Of a stretch of 64,000 nucleotides of DNA, positions 12,601 through 23,723 are shown one piece after another. The position numbers were made by a program, and so were the translations under genes. Location of the stretch: positions 62,001 to 126,000 of the forward strand of contig CALYLW010000990.1 of the NCBI GenBank assembly GCA_944989445.1, written 5' to 3'. Under the pieces are notes generated by a model, which was not told the origin of the DNA, made no database searches, and worked only from the letters and a program-made list of their open reading frames with translations. This DNA is from Ampullaceana balthica (Eukaryota; Mollusca; Gastropoda; Lymnaeidae). Every line of letters begins with the position of its first letter. Positions within the stretch are counted from its first letter, which is position 1.

Positions 12601-15600
12601 TGACATAAGGGAGGCGACACAAGAGAAGAACTCTTGTATCAAGTCAGTGCTATCATACTCGCCGGGTGGAACTAAATCCTGCCACACCTCCTTGTAATCC
12701 ACAAACACTTTGGCACATGATGGGATCCAGCTGTGGATTATTATTGGGATTTAGTGGCACATGATGGGATCCAGCTGGGGATCATTATTGGGATTTAGGC
12801 AAACACTTTGGCACATGATGGGATCCAGCTGGGGATTATTATTTGGATTTAGCCAAACTCTAACAGTTGAACATTTACCAACAACTCTGACTTGCCAGTT
12901 TTATCATTTGAAATAATTTCCCCTATCAATAAAATAAGATCTTTCAATCATATAACTCAGGTGTGTGCAAACTCTGGTCGGCATTTAAACTTTAACTGGC
13001 GCACAAGCTCATCTTAAATAATTAATTTACTCGTGGAATTTTTATTATATTTATAAGAAAAGCCAAAATATGGGCTGTTTTTGAGTATAAAATACGATGA
13101 CGTCAAATTGTGGCAAAAATTGATAAGCGTTTATTGTTTAATAACATGGATATTAATTACAAAAAGCCAATGAAGTTCTGTGTACAAAATTCAATGACAT
13201 CCGATGGCAACATTTTAAAATATTTTTTCCAACTTTGAAAAGGAAATTAATGAGCGTTGGTGTGCTTAAAATTTTAAGTCAACTTTTACATCACAATTTT
13301 TTACATTGCATTTTTGGCTCTAATTATACTGCAACATATTTTTATTTATTGTAAGGTACATAGTTTAAAATAGAAATCTTAATTCTATAACTTGGCCATT
13401 ATGTATCCAATTTTAGTCATTTCTAATGATAGAATAAGGATGTTTATAAAGTCTCAAAAATCAACATAGAATTGTCCCCATTTTCCCACAAAATATTACA
13501 CCTACAAATTACAACAACAAAAAATCATATAATTAAAAATCCGGTAACTCAATCTCAACGTATGTCATTTTTGTGGATTATCTTAATCCATAGAATAGAA
13601 TATGGCTCTCTTCGGAAAAAGTTTGATCATCCCTGGTCTAATTTTTAAGTTAATTTTTATTTATTTATTAATGATTTAATTTAAATAAAAAATAACTGTC
13701 TCTTAACCTTATCTTATCTTATCTTATCTGTTACAGATGCTCCTTCAATACAGAAGATTAAACTAAATAAATGTATTCATGCAGGAAATTAAATTAGTAG
13801 GTTTACTTTTTATTTTTATTCATGTTTTGAAATTATCTTGTTTTATGCCAATGACATAAATGAATGATTCAGTAAAGAGATAAATGATTCAGTAAAGAGA
13901 TAAATGCATTCTTTACGTTTTTCTGAGAAACTCGTGAGCTTCCCAGCACTGCGTCTTGACAAGGGATTCAAACTCCTGAGGCAAGAGAGGTAAATCGGCC
14001 ATGAGGAGCACATCCGTGTTTACAAAGCGCAGGTGGCAAAATCTGAAACATGGTCAAACTGATTGATGGGATCTTAATAAGAAAAATATATTCAGGCCAA
14101 CAACAATCCTACAAACACCAAATTAAATATGGTCTAATATCTGCATTAAAAATGATCTTATTTAAAATGTTGGACAAAATAAAGATGATGTCTTACTCAT
14201 TAAACCACAAGTTTTGAAGCTTCAACATGACTGGATTGGTGGTAAACAAGTGTTGCTCATTGAATGACTTCCTCGCTATGAAAGTTGTGTGCCATGGAAC
14301 TGGGGCACGAATCACTCTGTCAAGTTTAAAATAAAACACAAATTATAAACAGTAATATTTTTGCCTTTAAGATTATTCAGTTCCAAATTTAACATATTGA
14401 GGCTGCGTTAATAAGCTATTTGTGTAGCTTGGGTTTATGCAAAGTTAAGAGTCTTAAATGTACAAAAAATGTTATTAGAAATTTTATTTAAAAAAAATAT
14501 TTTCTTAAATAATAGACAAACTTGGTGTAATAACTAAAACTCACTAACTTTTGTGGAAAAGACTTAGGTATCCATTCAATGTGAAGTCTTTTCTTTTCTG
14601 ATTCTTCTTGTAAAATATAGTCCACTATAAGAAGAATTAAAGAAAATCCTACTGCAGCAAATATAAATTACTAGGCTATTAACACAAGTTGGAAAATAAT
14701 TAGTTTTTAAAACTATTTCAAACAATTGTTTGTTTTTCTCAAGATATTTATTTTTGCCCAGAATGTGAGTTGAGTGGGTGAACAAAACAAAAAAAGTAAT
14801 TTGCACATATGAGGACAATGTTTTCAGCCTTATTTGCAATCATTATTCACATTTGAAAAAAAACCATCTATGCATAAAAAATCACATTTGTAAATATTTC
14901 CAATAAGTAAATACAGTGGGCCCCTCTTAAGTCGACGGCCTCGGGGTATGAAAAATGGCGCCCAGTTAACCGATCACCGAGTTAAACGAAAACCAATATG
15001 GCGGGAAAATATTAACATGCGCTTGAAATTTCTTTATAATTATATACATGATGTGCGTTAATTAGTGATGGGACGATTAATCGGAATCGTATCGGAATAT
15101 CGGGACCCTAATATTTCTTCACTCGTTCCTAAGGTTAAGACAGTTCATTTTTAAGCACCGTTTAAATATAACGTAATGGGGTGAGACTGCAATCAATTTA
15201 AATAATTTAAATATAACAGAGGGTTCCCACTCAGTCGGGAATTCTTAAAATAATTGTCCCGGTCTTGAAAGTCGGGAAATAGTCGGGAAAAGTTATGACT
15301 AGTCGGGAATTTATATATATATATTTGCCGAAGTAAATGACTTTGATCATGACTTTTGATGACTCTGTTGTCATGTTTCGATTCAATTTAATTTTTTTTA
15401 AATTTACCAGTTTATAATTGTCTGCGCATGCGTTAAAGGTCAAATTTTTCGCCTCGCTTCATGGCGCGTGTTTGCAATGCCCGTCGAATCGGCGAATTTT
15501 AAAAAAAATTAAACATATCAAAATGGTAATTTTAAGTTTAATGCTTTTGATGTGCAGGATATCTGTCACTATGAGACCGCACTCGAATTTCCTCCGTCAA

Positions 15601-18600
15601 TCAAATGATACCTGTAACTTGTAATATAAATAGTAACAAATGCGGCCTTGACCTTATCAGAATTCGACCTACAACTACAACAGTGATGACGTGTTTATTA
15701 TATATCTACTAGAATATAAAGAAAATGATTTGATTTCACCATCACGCGCGTGTTAGTCACAGTCACGTATCTTACTGGTAACAAAGCAACAACAAACTTT
15801 TAAAAGAATAATAATTTTTTATTAAATTATATAAAAACCACCGTCGATTCTCGATACAAACCTTTATTTTCTTTTCTAAAGATATTCGTTTATCTTAAAA
15901 AATAAAATGATTAATGCTTCAGAAAATGAAATAAGTTTAATAATAATATAACATGCACAGCGAAATAATGACGGATTAAAGACCACTAATGCCGATTTTC
16001 GAGTCCCTCTGGTGAATACATACTAATTTACACACGGAATAAAATTGAAAGTAAATACATCCAGTAATTTTTATTGAAATCTAGTAGAATCACACAATAG
16101 CCGAAAGTCTTAAAGAAAGCGAGATGTCAACACTGTTTTGAACTAAAAATGCCAAAGTGCATTGCTAGGCGAACAGACGGGGATCGAGCTAACCGGCGTT
16201 AAGCTGCAAATTTGGCACTCGTTTGTGCTCGAAATATTAGGGCTTGGCGACTTAAAAAAATCGAATTAACCGCTGAAAAAATGCAAAGAGAAAGAGAGAA
16301 TTTGGCGGTTCCAAAAAAAAACCGTCGACTTAATAGAGCTGGCGAGTTAACCAGGGCTCGAGTTAAGTGAGCCCCACTGTATTCCATTTTCATTAATTAA
16401 AAAAAGAAACAGATAGTTTTAAACATCAATAAAGTACCTATACTTTTCCTTGCACTCATCTCATAGTCATTAGCAATTTCCAGCCGTAATTCATTGCACA
16501 TATGTTGCAAAACTTTGGACTGCAGGAGATTTTGAGGAACCATTCTCTCAATGCTTTTCAACTGTTGGCTGGGTTGTGGAGCTAGCATAGTTGGTGCTAT
16601 CCCTTTCCTTATGTAATAATAGTAGCGCTTAAAGAGAAAATAAATTATGTTACTAAACATATAGATAATGTATGGAATTTTATAGAGCTATTTCACTCAC
16701 ACTCAGATACACTAAACATATTGAAAAATTAACATTATTTTTTTTTAAATTAATAAGACACATTTATTGAGTGAAAGAAATTCATGGAATCAATATCAAG
16801 TAATTAGTCAGCCATTTTTGTTTCATTTTTTTAAAAAAAGCATTGTATTCCTCTCATATTATTTAAAGCCCAGGAAAATAAAATGTATTATCTTTAAAAA
16901 ATATTATACTGTTAGAAAAAATGAAATAAATTTCTGTTGTATAAAACTAACATCATATTGAATGCTGACTATTATGACTCACTTCTAAATCCCTTTCAGT
17001 TGGTTCATGAGTATCTTTGGACTGTTCATTCTGTATGGCCATCATGATATCTATTTGCTCTGTCGGAGTCAATGGCCGACTAGGGGATTGGCTTGTCAAT
17101 CCAGAATCTTGACTGGAATCAAATAATTACTTAACATAACCAAAAATTTACAGGTTCTAATGTGTTTTCCCTTTGCTAAAAGAATCTTCTAGGCCAGCAG
17201 GCATTCGGCAAAAGAAAGTTGCAACTGTGCACTGGATGAGTAAAGTAAATAGCCTCCCTTAGCTTACTTAATTTTTGGTATAACAAGTTTATTTTAAATA
17301 TTTATATAATGTAAAGGATTTGGATAGTTTAATTTTTAAAAATTATTTTATTCTTTAATTATTATAATATATTCAGGAACAAAATAAAAGATCTAGTTCT
17401 GTAAAGAAATGGTGTTGTTGTTTGTTTTTTTTTAATGTTAGGAGTTTGCATGATTTTTAAATTCTCTTATAGGAAAGAAAAGACATTATATCATTTTGAA
17501 ACTGGCTTATTGTTGTGTTCTTGATCAATGATGAATAAATAATAGTTAATCAATTTTGATGAAATCTTCCTGCAACTAAAACATAAATTATTTTAATGTA
17601 GTATTTACACAACATTATTTTTAGTTTGAAAAATGACTCACTCATCAAGTCTATAAAGTTTACTGATGGACTTCAGCTTCTTGGCACTTGGCAAATGCTC
17701 CACTGGAAAATTCCATTGAAAATACAAATTTAACACCAGTTTTGTTTAGAATATACAAATTTAACACCAGTTTTGTTTAGAATATACATTAATATTGAAA
17801 AAGTATTTATCATAATAAAAAATAAAACCACATTGATGAGACATTTTAAACAATAAAAGCGTCTATGTTAGTAATATTTCCTAGGAAGTAGCTGAGAAAA
17901 TGAAACCTTTAATTGAAATTTATTAATTAAAAAACTAAGCATGTTATATAAAATAATGTATAACATTTCATTTAAAATTAAATTAATTTCCTAATTATAT
18001 TTTGATGAAACTTACATAAATCACAATGATTATATGAAGAATATAAATTGTTACAAAGCATTTTCTTTTTCACATAACATAATATTTTCCCATAACAATC
18101 ATTACAAAATTAACCCAGTTGTTAGTATGTTCCAATGATAAAAAGGATTAGACACAAAAACTGAATAGCTACAACAGTCTCAAAATATCATTCTAATTCT
18201 AAGATTGTTAAAATGTATTCTTCCTATTAAAATTAATTTCTTTCTACTGTTTCATTTAAAATTAGTATCACAATGGCAACTATTTTTATTATTTTTTCCC
18301 TTATTCCTAAGCACAGGTTTGTCTAAAGAATGAAGCAGAGAAGCAAATTTCAAGATGACATACCACTGATCTCTAAGGGAGGTAAATCAAACACTGGAAA
18401 AAAAAATCATATAGTATTTTTTTCTGCCAATTGAATTCCCTTAGTAGAACCTTAAAAAAGTTTGCAGTTTAAAAATAAATATATAATAACCAAAAGTGGT
18501 ACATATGTAGAGATACCTTTTGTTTTTCCTCTGTATAATTTTGGCAAATCTTTCAATTTAAGATTGCTTGCTGTTGGGGTATAAACATTTGCAATGGATT

Positions 18601-21600
18601 CGCTTGGAGTTCTGTCAAATTTTTGTTCTTTAAAGGGAGCGGCTAATGTCCATGACGTGCTTTTCATGAGAGGAGGATGCTCACTGTTCCGCAAAACAAT
18701 CTGGAATAATAAATTGAAACTCATTAACAGGAAATATTAGATACTTAAATCATGAAATGAAAAGCAACATTTGTATATTCTAAAATATACAGCAACAAAA
18801 AATCATACTTTACCACAACCTTTTGCTTAGATGTTGAGATACATATACATTTACAGTTGAACCCACTTAACTCGAGCTCGGTAAACTCGCCCACCCCATT
18901 ATGTCCACGTTTTTTATTGTAACCGCCAAATTCAAATGTCTTAGCATTTTCTCGTCGTTTAATTCGATTTTTTTAAGTTGCCAAAACCTCATAACACGAG
19001 CACAAAAAAGGGTCAAATTTGCCACTTAATGTTGGTTATCTCGATCCCCATGACCAATCGCCAGCTTTTGAAAATGTTAGCTATGATTTTTTTATAACCA
19101 AGGGTAGGGAAGGGACCAATTTTCTGCCTCAACAGGGTCTGCTGGTGACATCACAGCCCTCTTGCTCAGCGCTGTTACTTCTGGTACTATGCTTCGTTAA
19201 CTAAGCGAATACATTTTTTTTTAAAAATCGGTCACTAGCAAACTCCACAAACAGTGATGACGTGTATTTTTATATTTATAGACCAGAATATTATTATTAT
19301 TAAGAAAACGCTTTGATTTTGATGTCACGTTCGCTCGCGTATTGGCTCTGGTATTCTGCCGTAACACAACAAAAAATTAACTCCGAGTAATAAGCTAATA
19401 TACCGACTAAGTCCTGATAAAACGGAGTAAACAGTCATAATAAGATGGAATTTATTTAAATACCATATTATGTTTCACTCGTCAACTTGCCAGAATTATT
19501 GAATTTCGCCGCGCACACGACGACCCCCCCCAGGTGGGGTTGAGCTACACTGGCCATTTACCAAGGCATGCTCTGACTCAATTTAAAAAGAAAAATGTTC
19601 CTTCCCCCAACCCACTGTAGATGTATAACAGTGGGGGAGGGGAGGGGAGGTGTCTCTTCTGGCGGTCTTGTATTGGTATGTCAAAGCAAGAGGCTTCCTT
19701 TTATCTAAACATCAAAGACCTTTCAAGCCTTCTAGCCTTCCCCCCCCCACCACCCTCATTATCCCTAACTAGAAAACTCCGTAACTTGTCCGTCCCCCCC
19801 CCGTCCCTTTGAGTTCACTTAGAGCGGTCCCACTGTAGTAATAGCCGTGACCTTTGACCGTGGTTCACATCAAGCTCTCGTACAGTGCCTCGACAACTAA
19901 GCAAATTTTTAAAAAAATTTAAAAACATTCCTTAGCCGTAGGTGAAGTAGACTAATAGTGATGACGTGTATATTATTTAGATACCGGAATAGGGAGAAAG
20001 CGATTTGAAGTCACCATCGCTCAACACAACAAAAACGAACTCCGGGGTAAAAAGCTATTACGGCCTTTTTGAAGTTGCAGCTGAATAAATTATTTAAACT
20101 CAGAAGACTTAAAACTTAAATAAATAAGTCTAAACATTTTTAAAGATGAGTGTAAGCGGTCGTTCGATAGTCGTAACCACAGTAAACACTAGTCCTAGCG
20201 TAATAGTAGTCAATTATTAACAAATATATTTATTTGAATATTGATTGTTTTCCTTGGTCCTTATACAAATAAATGCCTTGGTATTTATTAGTAATAAATT
20301 TACACTACAAATAAATGCCTTGGTATTTATTAGTAATAAATTTACACTAAGATTATGACTTTAATTATAAATACATCATTAGTATTAGTAGTAAATAGCA
20401 TGAAATAACAAAGTTCAAGGACGAACGAGCAAATGAACTAGAACGAGAGCCTCAGTCAGAGCCGAGTCATTAATCATACATGCAAGGACGTTCCATTTCG
20501 CATAATATAATATATCACATAATTTAACATTATATTGATATTTCGTATATTCCGATACGATTCTGATTAATCGTCCCATCACTAATTAACGCACAGCACG
20601 TATATAAAGAAATATCAAGCGCATGTTAATATTTTGCCCCCATATTGGTTTTCGTTTTAACTCGATCATCGGTTATCTCGATGCCATTTTTCATACCCCA
20701 ACGCCGTCGACTTAACCGGTTTCGACTGTACATGGAACTTTAAAATGCACTTTTGTTGGTTAACTGGTAGTGAGAGAGCACTGGAGACTGAACAAATCGT
20801 TTCTCATTCCAAATGTAATAATACATGATCCTAGTGGTGGTGCTTTTCCTATCTATTAATCACCCAATAGTCATCACAGTGTTCAAAGTAAAGAGCAAGC
20901 CAGGCATCTTATATTGAACTCTCATGTAGCGGATAAAACATTAATTGAGTATTATTTTAAGGCCAATTGAGATAAATATTTCCAAATATTTTGCAGTGAA
21001 AAAATAAGTGTAAGATGTTAAATTGAGAATCATCTAGGTGGTCTCATGTCCTGATAATAATGCTTTGCAACAGCTGACTAGGGTTGTGTGAAGCAATGGA
21101 GACCACGGGTCACACAGAGTTCATGATTACAAATACAAGGCCATTGATAGAAAAACTCATTAAAGTATATGTCCCTCTTACTTTATATAAGTCAGATGGT
21201 TCTCTGCTGCCTTCAGTTGGAAGTGGTGGCAGGCCAGGAAGGCCTCTCACTTTACTGCTGCTATACACAGGTGTTTCACAAAGCTAAAATTGTATGCAAG
21301 TAAATAGAATATCAATATTGAAAGTTTTATAAAACGCTATTTAAAATTGAACAAATGAAAAATATTTTAATTTACGATTGAAGACTATAAAGTTTTTTGA
21401 AACATATTAAAGATCATTGTCTGCATTAAATCAATAATAGAAGTTAAATTGTTAAACAAGATATTTAAGATACAAAGGTTGGAAAGCATAATCTTGAACA
21501 AGTTTAAAAGAAGGTAAGGTAAGATGACTGAAATTTACAAATTATGGTTCTAAGAATAACATATTTCAAAGTCCTCAATTAAGTTGATGCTGGGCATATT

Positions 21601-22404
21601 AAATTGACTATTTTGAAGCTAGCAATATAATGAAATGCTGCCTCAAATAGCAATTTAAATGGAATATAAGTTACATTTTTAAAGTCATGTTTAAATTAAG
21701 TGCAGTATAATAATTTAATTACCCTTATTGAAAAAATGGGTTAGCTAGCTTGTTTAGAAGTGTAATGTGTATTAAAATCAATAAAATTGTAAGAGGTTGA
21801 TGACTGATGGTGTATAGATTATAGACATACATGACTGACATATGTAACATGTAATTAGTTATCCAATTATTCCTATCATATAATTTCTATAAGTAAGCAC
21901 ATACCATCTGTTTTTAAAATAATATTTACAAACCAAATACAAAAACAGCTGAAATTAGGTATCAAAAAATGTATGCCTGTACCTGTACCACCTATACTTA
22001 TATCCAAGACAGTTTTCTAAATAGTTTAATGAAAATGGAAATCACAAGCACCTAGTTTCACCTTAAATTAAATCATTAAATCATGTTTAACTGTCTCGTG
22101 AAAGGGGAGACAGCTAAAAAAAATTATATAATTTGTTGAATAATATTTATAGTATGGTATTTAACGCAGTATTTAATTAACTAAATTTTACAAATGCACG
22201 CTATCCTTTTTGTTGAAAAATGTTGATGAGTGATTGATATTTGATTGTAAAAATAACATTAACAGAAAAATGTATTAGTATTAGTTAATAGTCAGTGTCA
22301 ATATCAATGGACATTGTCATATACTATGTAAAAAAAACTGTTAAAAGAGGCCACAATAAACATAAATAATGATCAGTACTGACCTTGGCTCTCTCAAGCG
22401 CCAT
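682..22404 (-). CDS. Axonemal dynein heavy chain, N-terminal part (20 exons, gene continues past left edge)
   Basis: ATP-driven motor subunit of an axonemal dynein arm; the window holds only the tail and the start of the linker. Exons on the minus strand, 5' to 3': 22404-22384, 21283-21182, 18700-18517, 18393-18364, 17702-17642, 17112-16983, 16627-16438, 14624-14549, 14316-14197, 14042-13917, 12730-12535, 11981-11802, 8540-8404, 7835-7730, 7528-7350, 6871-6778, 6375-6285, 4125-3935, 2483-2252, 893-682. All have AG/GT borders and codon phase closes at every junction, giving 886 residues. Residues about 740-886 match the DHC_N2 linker domain, including ICNPGIRDRHWDQ near the end. RYYYYIRKGI (about 177-186) and the SARKSIVDYIL stretch (about 235-245) resemble the single-headed DNAH3/7/12 group; the exact paralogue is my inference. 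The start (MALERAK) is the first ATG before a good donor, but an upstream exon cannot be excluded. Exons 13 and 14 may be longer because their splice sites are repeated (see 7836-8015 and 8209-8403). Confidence 0.9.
1078..1104. repeat. Isolated copy of the 33-bp minisatellite unit
   Basis: The sequence from ggcaacccttgaccaaagat through accata matches the unit of the array at 1689-2029 but lies 585 bp away. The stretch between them (1105-1688) holds a tRNA-like sequence and no exon. It may be an insertion that split off the first unit. This lies in the intron between dynein exons 19 and 20. Confidence 0.7.
1415..1480 (-). pseudogene. tRNA-Val-like sequence (decayed tRNA or SINE head)
   Basis: On the minus strand a D-arm like region (TAGTGTACTGGTTATCATG), an anticodon arm TCCGC-CTTATAC-GGGGA and GGTCCTGGGTTCAAGC resemble a eukaryotic tRNA-Val. 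The anticodon position reads TAT instead of the expected TAC or AAC. The anticodon stem has a mismatch, and the T stem and outer acceptor stem do not pair. It is therefore a tRNA-derived remnant, not a working gene. Confidence 0.55.
1689..2029. repeat. 33-bp minisatellite, about 10 copies
   Basis: Unit gggaagcaacccttgaccaa followed by agataccatataa, 33 bp (11 codons). Several frames are therefore open on the minus strand; they are translations of the repeat and not genes. The array sits in the intron between dynein exons 19 and 20, away from both splice sites. Confidence 0.95.
2607..3930. repeat. 38-bp minisatellite filling dynein intron 18, with dimer structure
   Basis: About 35 copies of a 38-bp unit containing tgactaaatgaattaagttc. 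Over much of the array two variants alternate: one with aaatgttagttgcctg, the other with aactgttggttgcatg. This makes a 76-bp higher-order unit. On the minus strand the array begins at the exon 18 donor: the intron starts GTAAGTCAAACAGGCAAC, and each unit repeats AGTCAAACAGGCAAC. Confidence 0.95.
4126..4411. other. AT-rich intron sequence
   Basis: Between dynein exon 18 and the first pogo-like element. I see no gene, RNA or repeat here. Confidence 0.6.
4412..5848 (+). mobile_element. Pogo/Tigger-like TIR element, copy 1 (non-autonomous)
   Basis: Ends cagtagaacccggttaa and ttaagtgggttctactg, flanked by TA (4410-4411 and 5849-5850). Inside are many copies of motifs such as gttaactcga near both ends, and no transposase frame. 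TA target duplication and CAGT ends fit the Tc1/mariner-pogo group. Four relatives lie in this window. It sits in dynein intron 17. Confidence 0.8.
5849..6284. other. Intron sequence without recognised features
   Basis: Between pogo-like copy 1 and dynein exon 17. A short duplication (taacttagcttcagg-type, near 6030-6075) is visible, and nothing else. Confidence 0.5.
6962..7300. repeat. Dispersed repeat, copy 1
   Basis: Similar in order and sequence to 62843-63275. Shared blocks include aaatatttgatt, ttttacatagcttcac and cagccttacactaaatacat, followed by a G-run. Here the block between ttcac and gagtgcagcc is present once; in the other copy it is a nine-copy tandem array. Family unknown. Confidence 0.65.
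7564..7640. repeat. 16-bp tandem repeat, about 5 copies
   Basis: Unit tcatttttataaactg, repeated just inside dynein intron 14. Confidence 0.9.
7836..8015 (-). repeat. 36-bp array that repeats the 3' splice site and start of dynein exon 14
   Basis: Five units added to the basic exon border make six acceptor copies. Read on the minus strand, each unit has (T)ACAG then GTACTTAAATGA (TGCAG and GTGCTT in the outermost). Exon 14 could thus begin at 7835, 7871, 7907, 7943, 7979 or 8015. The unit is 12 codons (YLNEYKSY core) and the whole block is open in the dynein frame, so each choice changes the protein by 12 residues. The outermost copy (8015) has the best pyrimidine tract, so the array may really be exon. 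Confidence 0.85.
8209..8450 (-). repeat. 48-bp array that repeats the end and 5' splice site of dynein exon 13
   Basis: Five copies of a 48-bp unit (51 bp in the last) encode MEIFRINIIGPQK and end in GAA|GTATGT on the minus strand. Candidate exon ends are 8404, 8356, 8308, 8260 (weaker GTATTT) and 8209. All keep the same phase, and joining any of them to exon 14 gives K-Y at the junction. The reading frame stays open to a stop just past the last copy. Either a variable-length coding segment or a cluster of alternative donors. Confidence 0.85.
8526..9451 (-). repeat. 32-bp array of about 29 copies of the exon 13 3' splice site
   Basis: On the minus strand each unit reads TTTCTGTCTTGTAG then GTGGAGTGTGAACTTT (GTTGGAG in some). 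This is a pyrimidine tract, AG acceptor and the first bases of exon 13. Only the innermost acceptor (exon start 8540) continues as GTGGAGTGTGAACTTTTCCC into the dynein frame. In other copies the frame meets TAA five codons after the AG, so they would act as decoys. The array fills the first third of intron 12. Confidence 0.9.
9452..9737. other. Unique intron spacer
   Basis: Unique sequence between the 32-bp and 46-bp arrays in dynein intron 12. No feature is recognised. Confidence 0.5.
9738..11535. repeat. 46-bp minisatellite, about 39 copies
   Basis: Nearly identical 46-bp units built from gtgtaccatatgtcagggtg and ggagcagtgctggggcagtg. Rare variants (gtctgggtgg at about 10637 and 11004) are 368 bp apart, exactly eight units, pointing to duplication of an eight-unit block. 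The G-rich strand is the plus strand. Open frames inside are repeat translations. Confidence 0.95.
12000..12445. repeat. 17-bp AT-rich minisatellite
   Basis: About 25 diverged copies of cttaaattattgacaat in dynein intron 11, starting about 20 bases upstream (in transcript sense) of the exon 12 acceptor. Confidence 0.9.
12731..12850 (-). repeat. Triplicated 3' splice site of dynein exon 11
   Basis: On the minus strand CAG|CTGGATCCCATCATGTGCC occurs three times, giving possible exon starts at 12730, 12774 and 12828. The extra copies add 44 and 98 nt, which shifts the frame into a stop. The innermost acceptor is therefore the productive one. Units differ in length (44 and 54 bp). Confidence 0.8.
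12958..13635. mobile_element. Deleted hAT element (MITE-like)
   Basis: The ends caggtgtgtgcaaactc and aaagtttgatcatccctg resemble those of the hAT element at 57491-62075 (caggggtgtccaaagtc and gagtttggacgcccctg). The interior keeps an aacatggat to caatgac stretch like the start of that element's transposase. The flanking 8 bp match only partly. An old internally deleted relative in dynein intron 10. Confidence 0.6.
14914..16379 (+). mobile_element. Pogo/Tigger-like TIR element, copy 2 (non-autonomous)
   Basis: Starts cagtgggcccctcttaa and ends ttaagtgagccccactg with TA on both sides (14912-14913, 16380-16381). Same orientation as copy 1. Contains the block with agtcgggaatttatatatat that in copy 5 is split by Helitrons. 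In dynein intron 7. Confidence 0.8.
17725..17790. repeat. Short tandem duplication
   Basis: The block atacaaatttaacaccagtt followed by ttgtttagaat is present twice in direct order in dynein intron 4. Confidence 0.8.
18854..20728 (-). mobile_element. Pogo/Tigger-like TIR element, copy 3 (with internal insertion)
   Basis: Starts cagttgaacccacttaa and ends ttaaccggtttcgactg, with TA on both sides (18852-18853, 20729-20730). Opposite orientation to copies 1 and 2. At 1875 bp it is about 400 bp longer than its relatives. Extra C-rich sequence and a second end-like motif (cggtcccactgta, near 19826) suggest a nested insertion at about 19500-19840. A 42-bp duplication lies at 20266-20348. In dynein intron 2. 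Confidence 0.75.
20731..21181. other. Intron sequence without recognised features
   Basis: Between pogo-like copy 3 and dynein exon 2. Nothing is recognised. Confidence 0.5.
21284..22383. other. Dynein intron 1, AT-rich
   Basis: Very AT-rich, with no coding frame, repeat or RNA that I can recognise. Confidence 0.6.
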
Positions 22405-23723
22405 TTCAATGCCTTCTATTGTTCTTAAGATTTAAATTTAAATGTTTACACTAATTTGTTCGTCTGGAAATCACAATCTAGACCTAGACAACAGATATTA
22501 CAATTATTTTAATAACTCATGTGATAAATCAATAATGTCAAAATTAAGCAATAATATCAATAAATACAATCTTTTTTATTAACTGGCACTGTTTATGTCT
22601 GTTGGTGTCTGCTGATTAAATTGCAGCAGATGCCAAAGGGGAAATGATAAGAGCCCCTCCATTTTCGCAACCAAATGTAGCACTAGTTGCTAAGCAAGCT
22701 GTCTCGAACAAAATATCACTTCCGGTTTTAATTTTACTTTCAATAACAAGTGCTCGGGTATAAATAAGATGGAAAATATCACACTAAGTTGGAAATATTT
22801 TTTTTTAAATAGTTAAATTCAGACTCATTTCTTGTCGATAATAATACAAAATGAAATTGAAAACATTGAGATATCATTTTTTTAGATTAAGGGAAGTTAC
22901 TCTATTTTATTTGAATACGGTTTCCTAGGGGACCGCTTTAGCGGGTGCTCGTACTCCTTACAATAAGATACTTAACATTTCGTAAACGTTTTTTATTATT
23001 TTTATTTTTAAGAACGCTAACGCAAGTGACTATGGGCTGTGTTGTACAATAAATAAACTAAATTTCATTGTTCTTAAACATTTACATTTTTATATTCTAA
23101 TGTGATGGTTATTTTTTCGTTAATGAGGAAATTATATTAAGTGAATTAAGTCAAAATTAACGTTTATTAAGTGTAAGTTAAGCACTATCACTAAGTGAAA
23201 GTGTAAGTAGTCAAGTACTATTCAGTCTATTCCTATGTGCTATGTCCTATGCTTATACTATACAATATTATATTATATTAATATTGACTTATTACTGTTA
23301 ACCACCATTATTAAATTAATACTGAATTATTAATTAATATTAACCATTAATTATAATTATTTTTATTACTACAGTGTAATACTAATACTAATTACTAATG
23401 ACTAATTATTAATATTATATTTAAATTAAAAGTCGTTAAATTATTTTATTAATTTAAAATTAAGTATTTTAAAGTAAAAAATAAAAAGCTCAAATTTATT
23501 GTTTTCAATTTGTTTGTGTATTTTGGTCAAGTCTAAGAAATGATGGCCAACAGTAAAGTCAGAATTATTTGAATCATAGTATTAATAATATTCAGACTTT
23601 CATAGTCCTAATCCTAATTAATTACTAATATTCCCTATACTTAGTGTAACTTAGCACAAGGCCTAGGTGCAATACGCACTTACATATAAATATATTTATT
23701 ATCATATTAAATGAATATAATTA
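22405..23723. promoter_or_regulatory. Intergenic region between divergent dynein and FBXW10-like genes
   Basis: Both genes are transcribed away from this interval, so their promoters should lie here or in the continuation up to 25.8 kb. A GC-richer patch at 22590-22770 next to the dynein start is the best candidate for the dynein promoter. No clear TATA box or initiator can be singled out in such AT-rich DNA. Confidence 0.35.
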
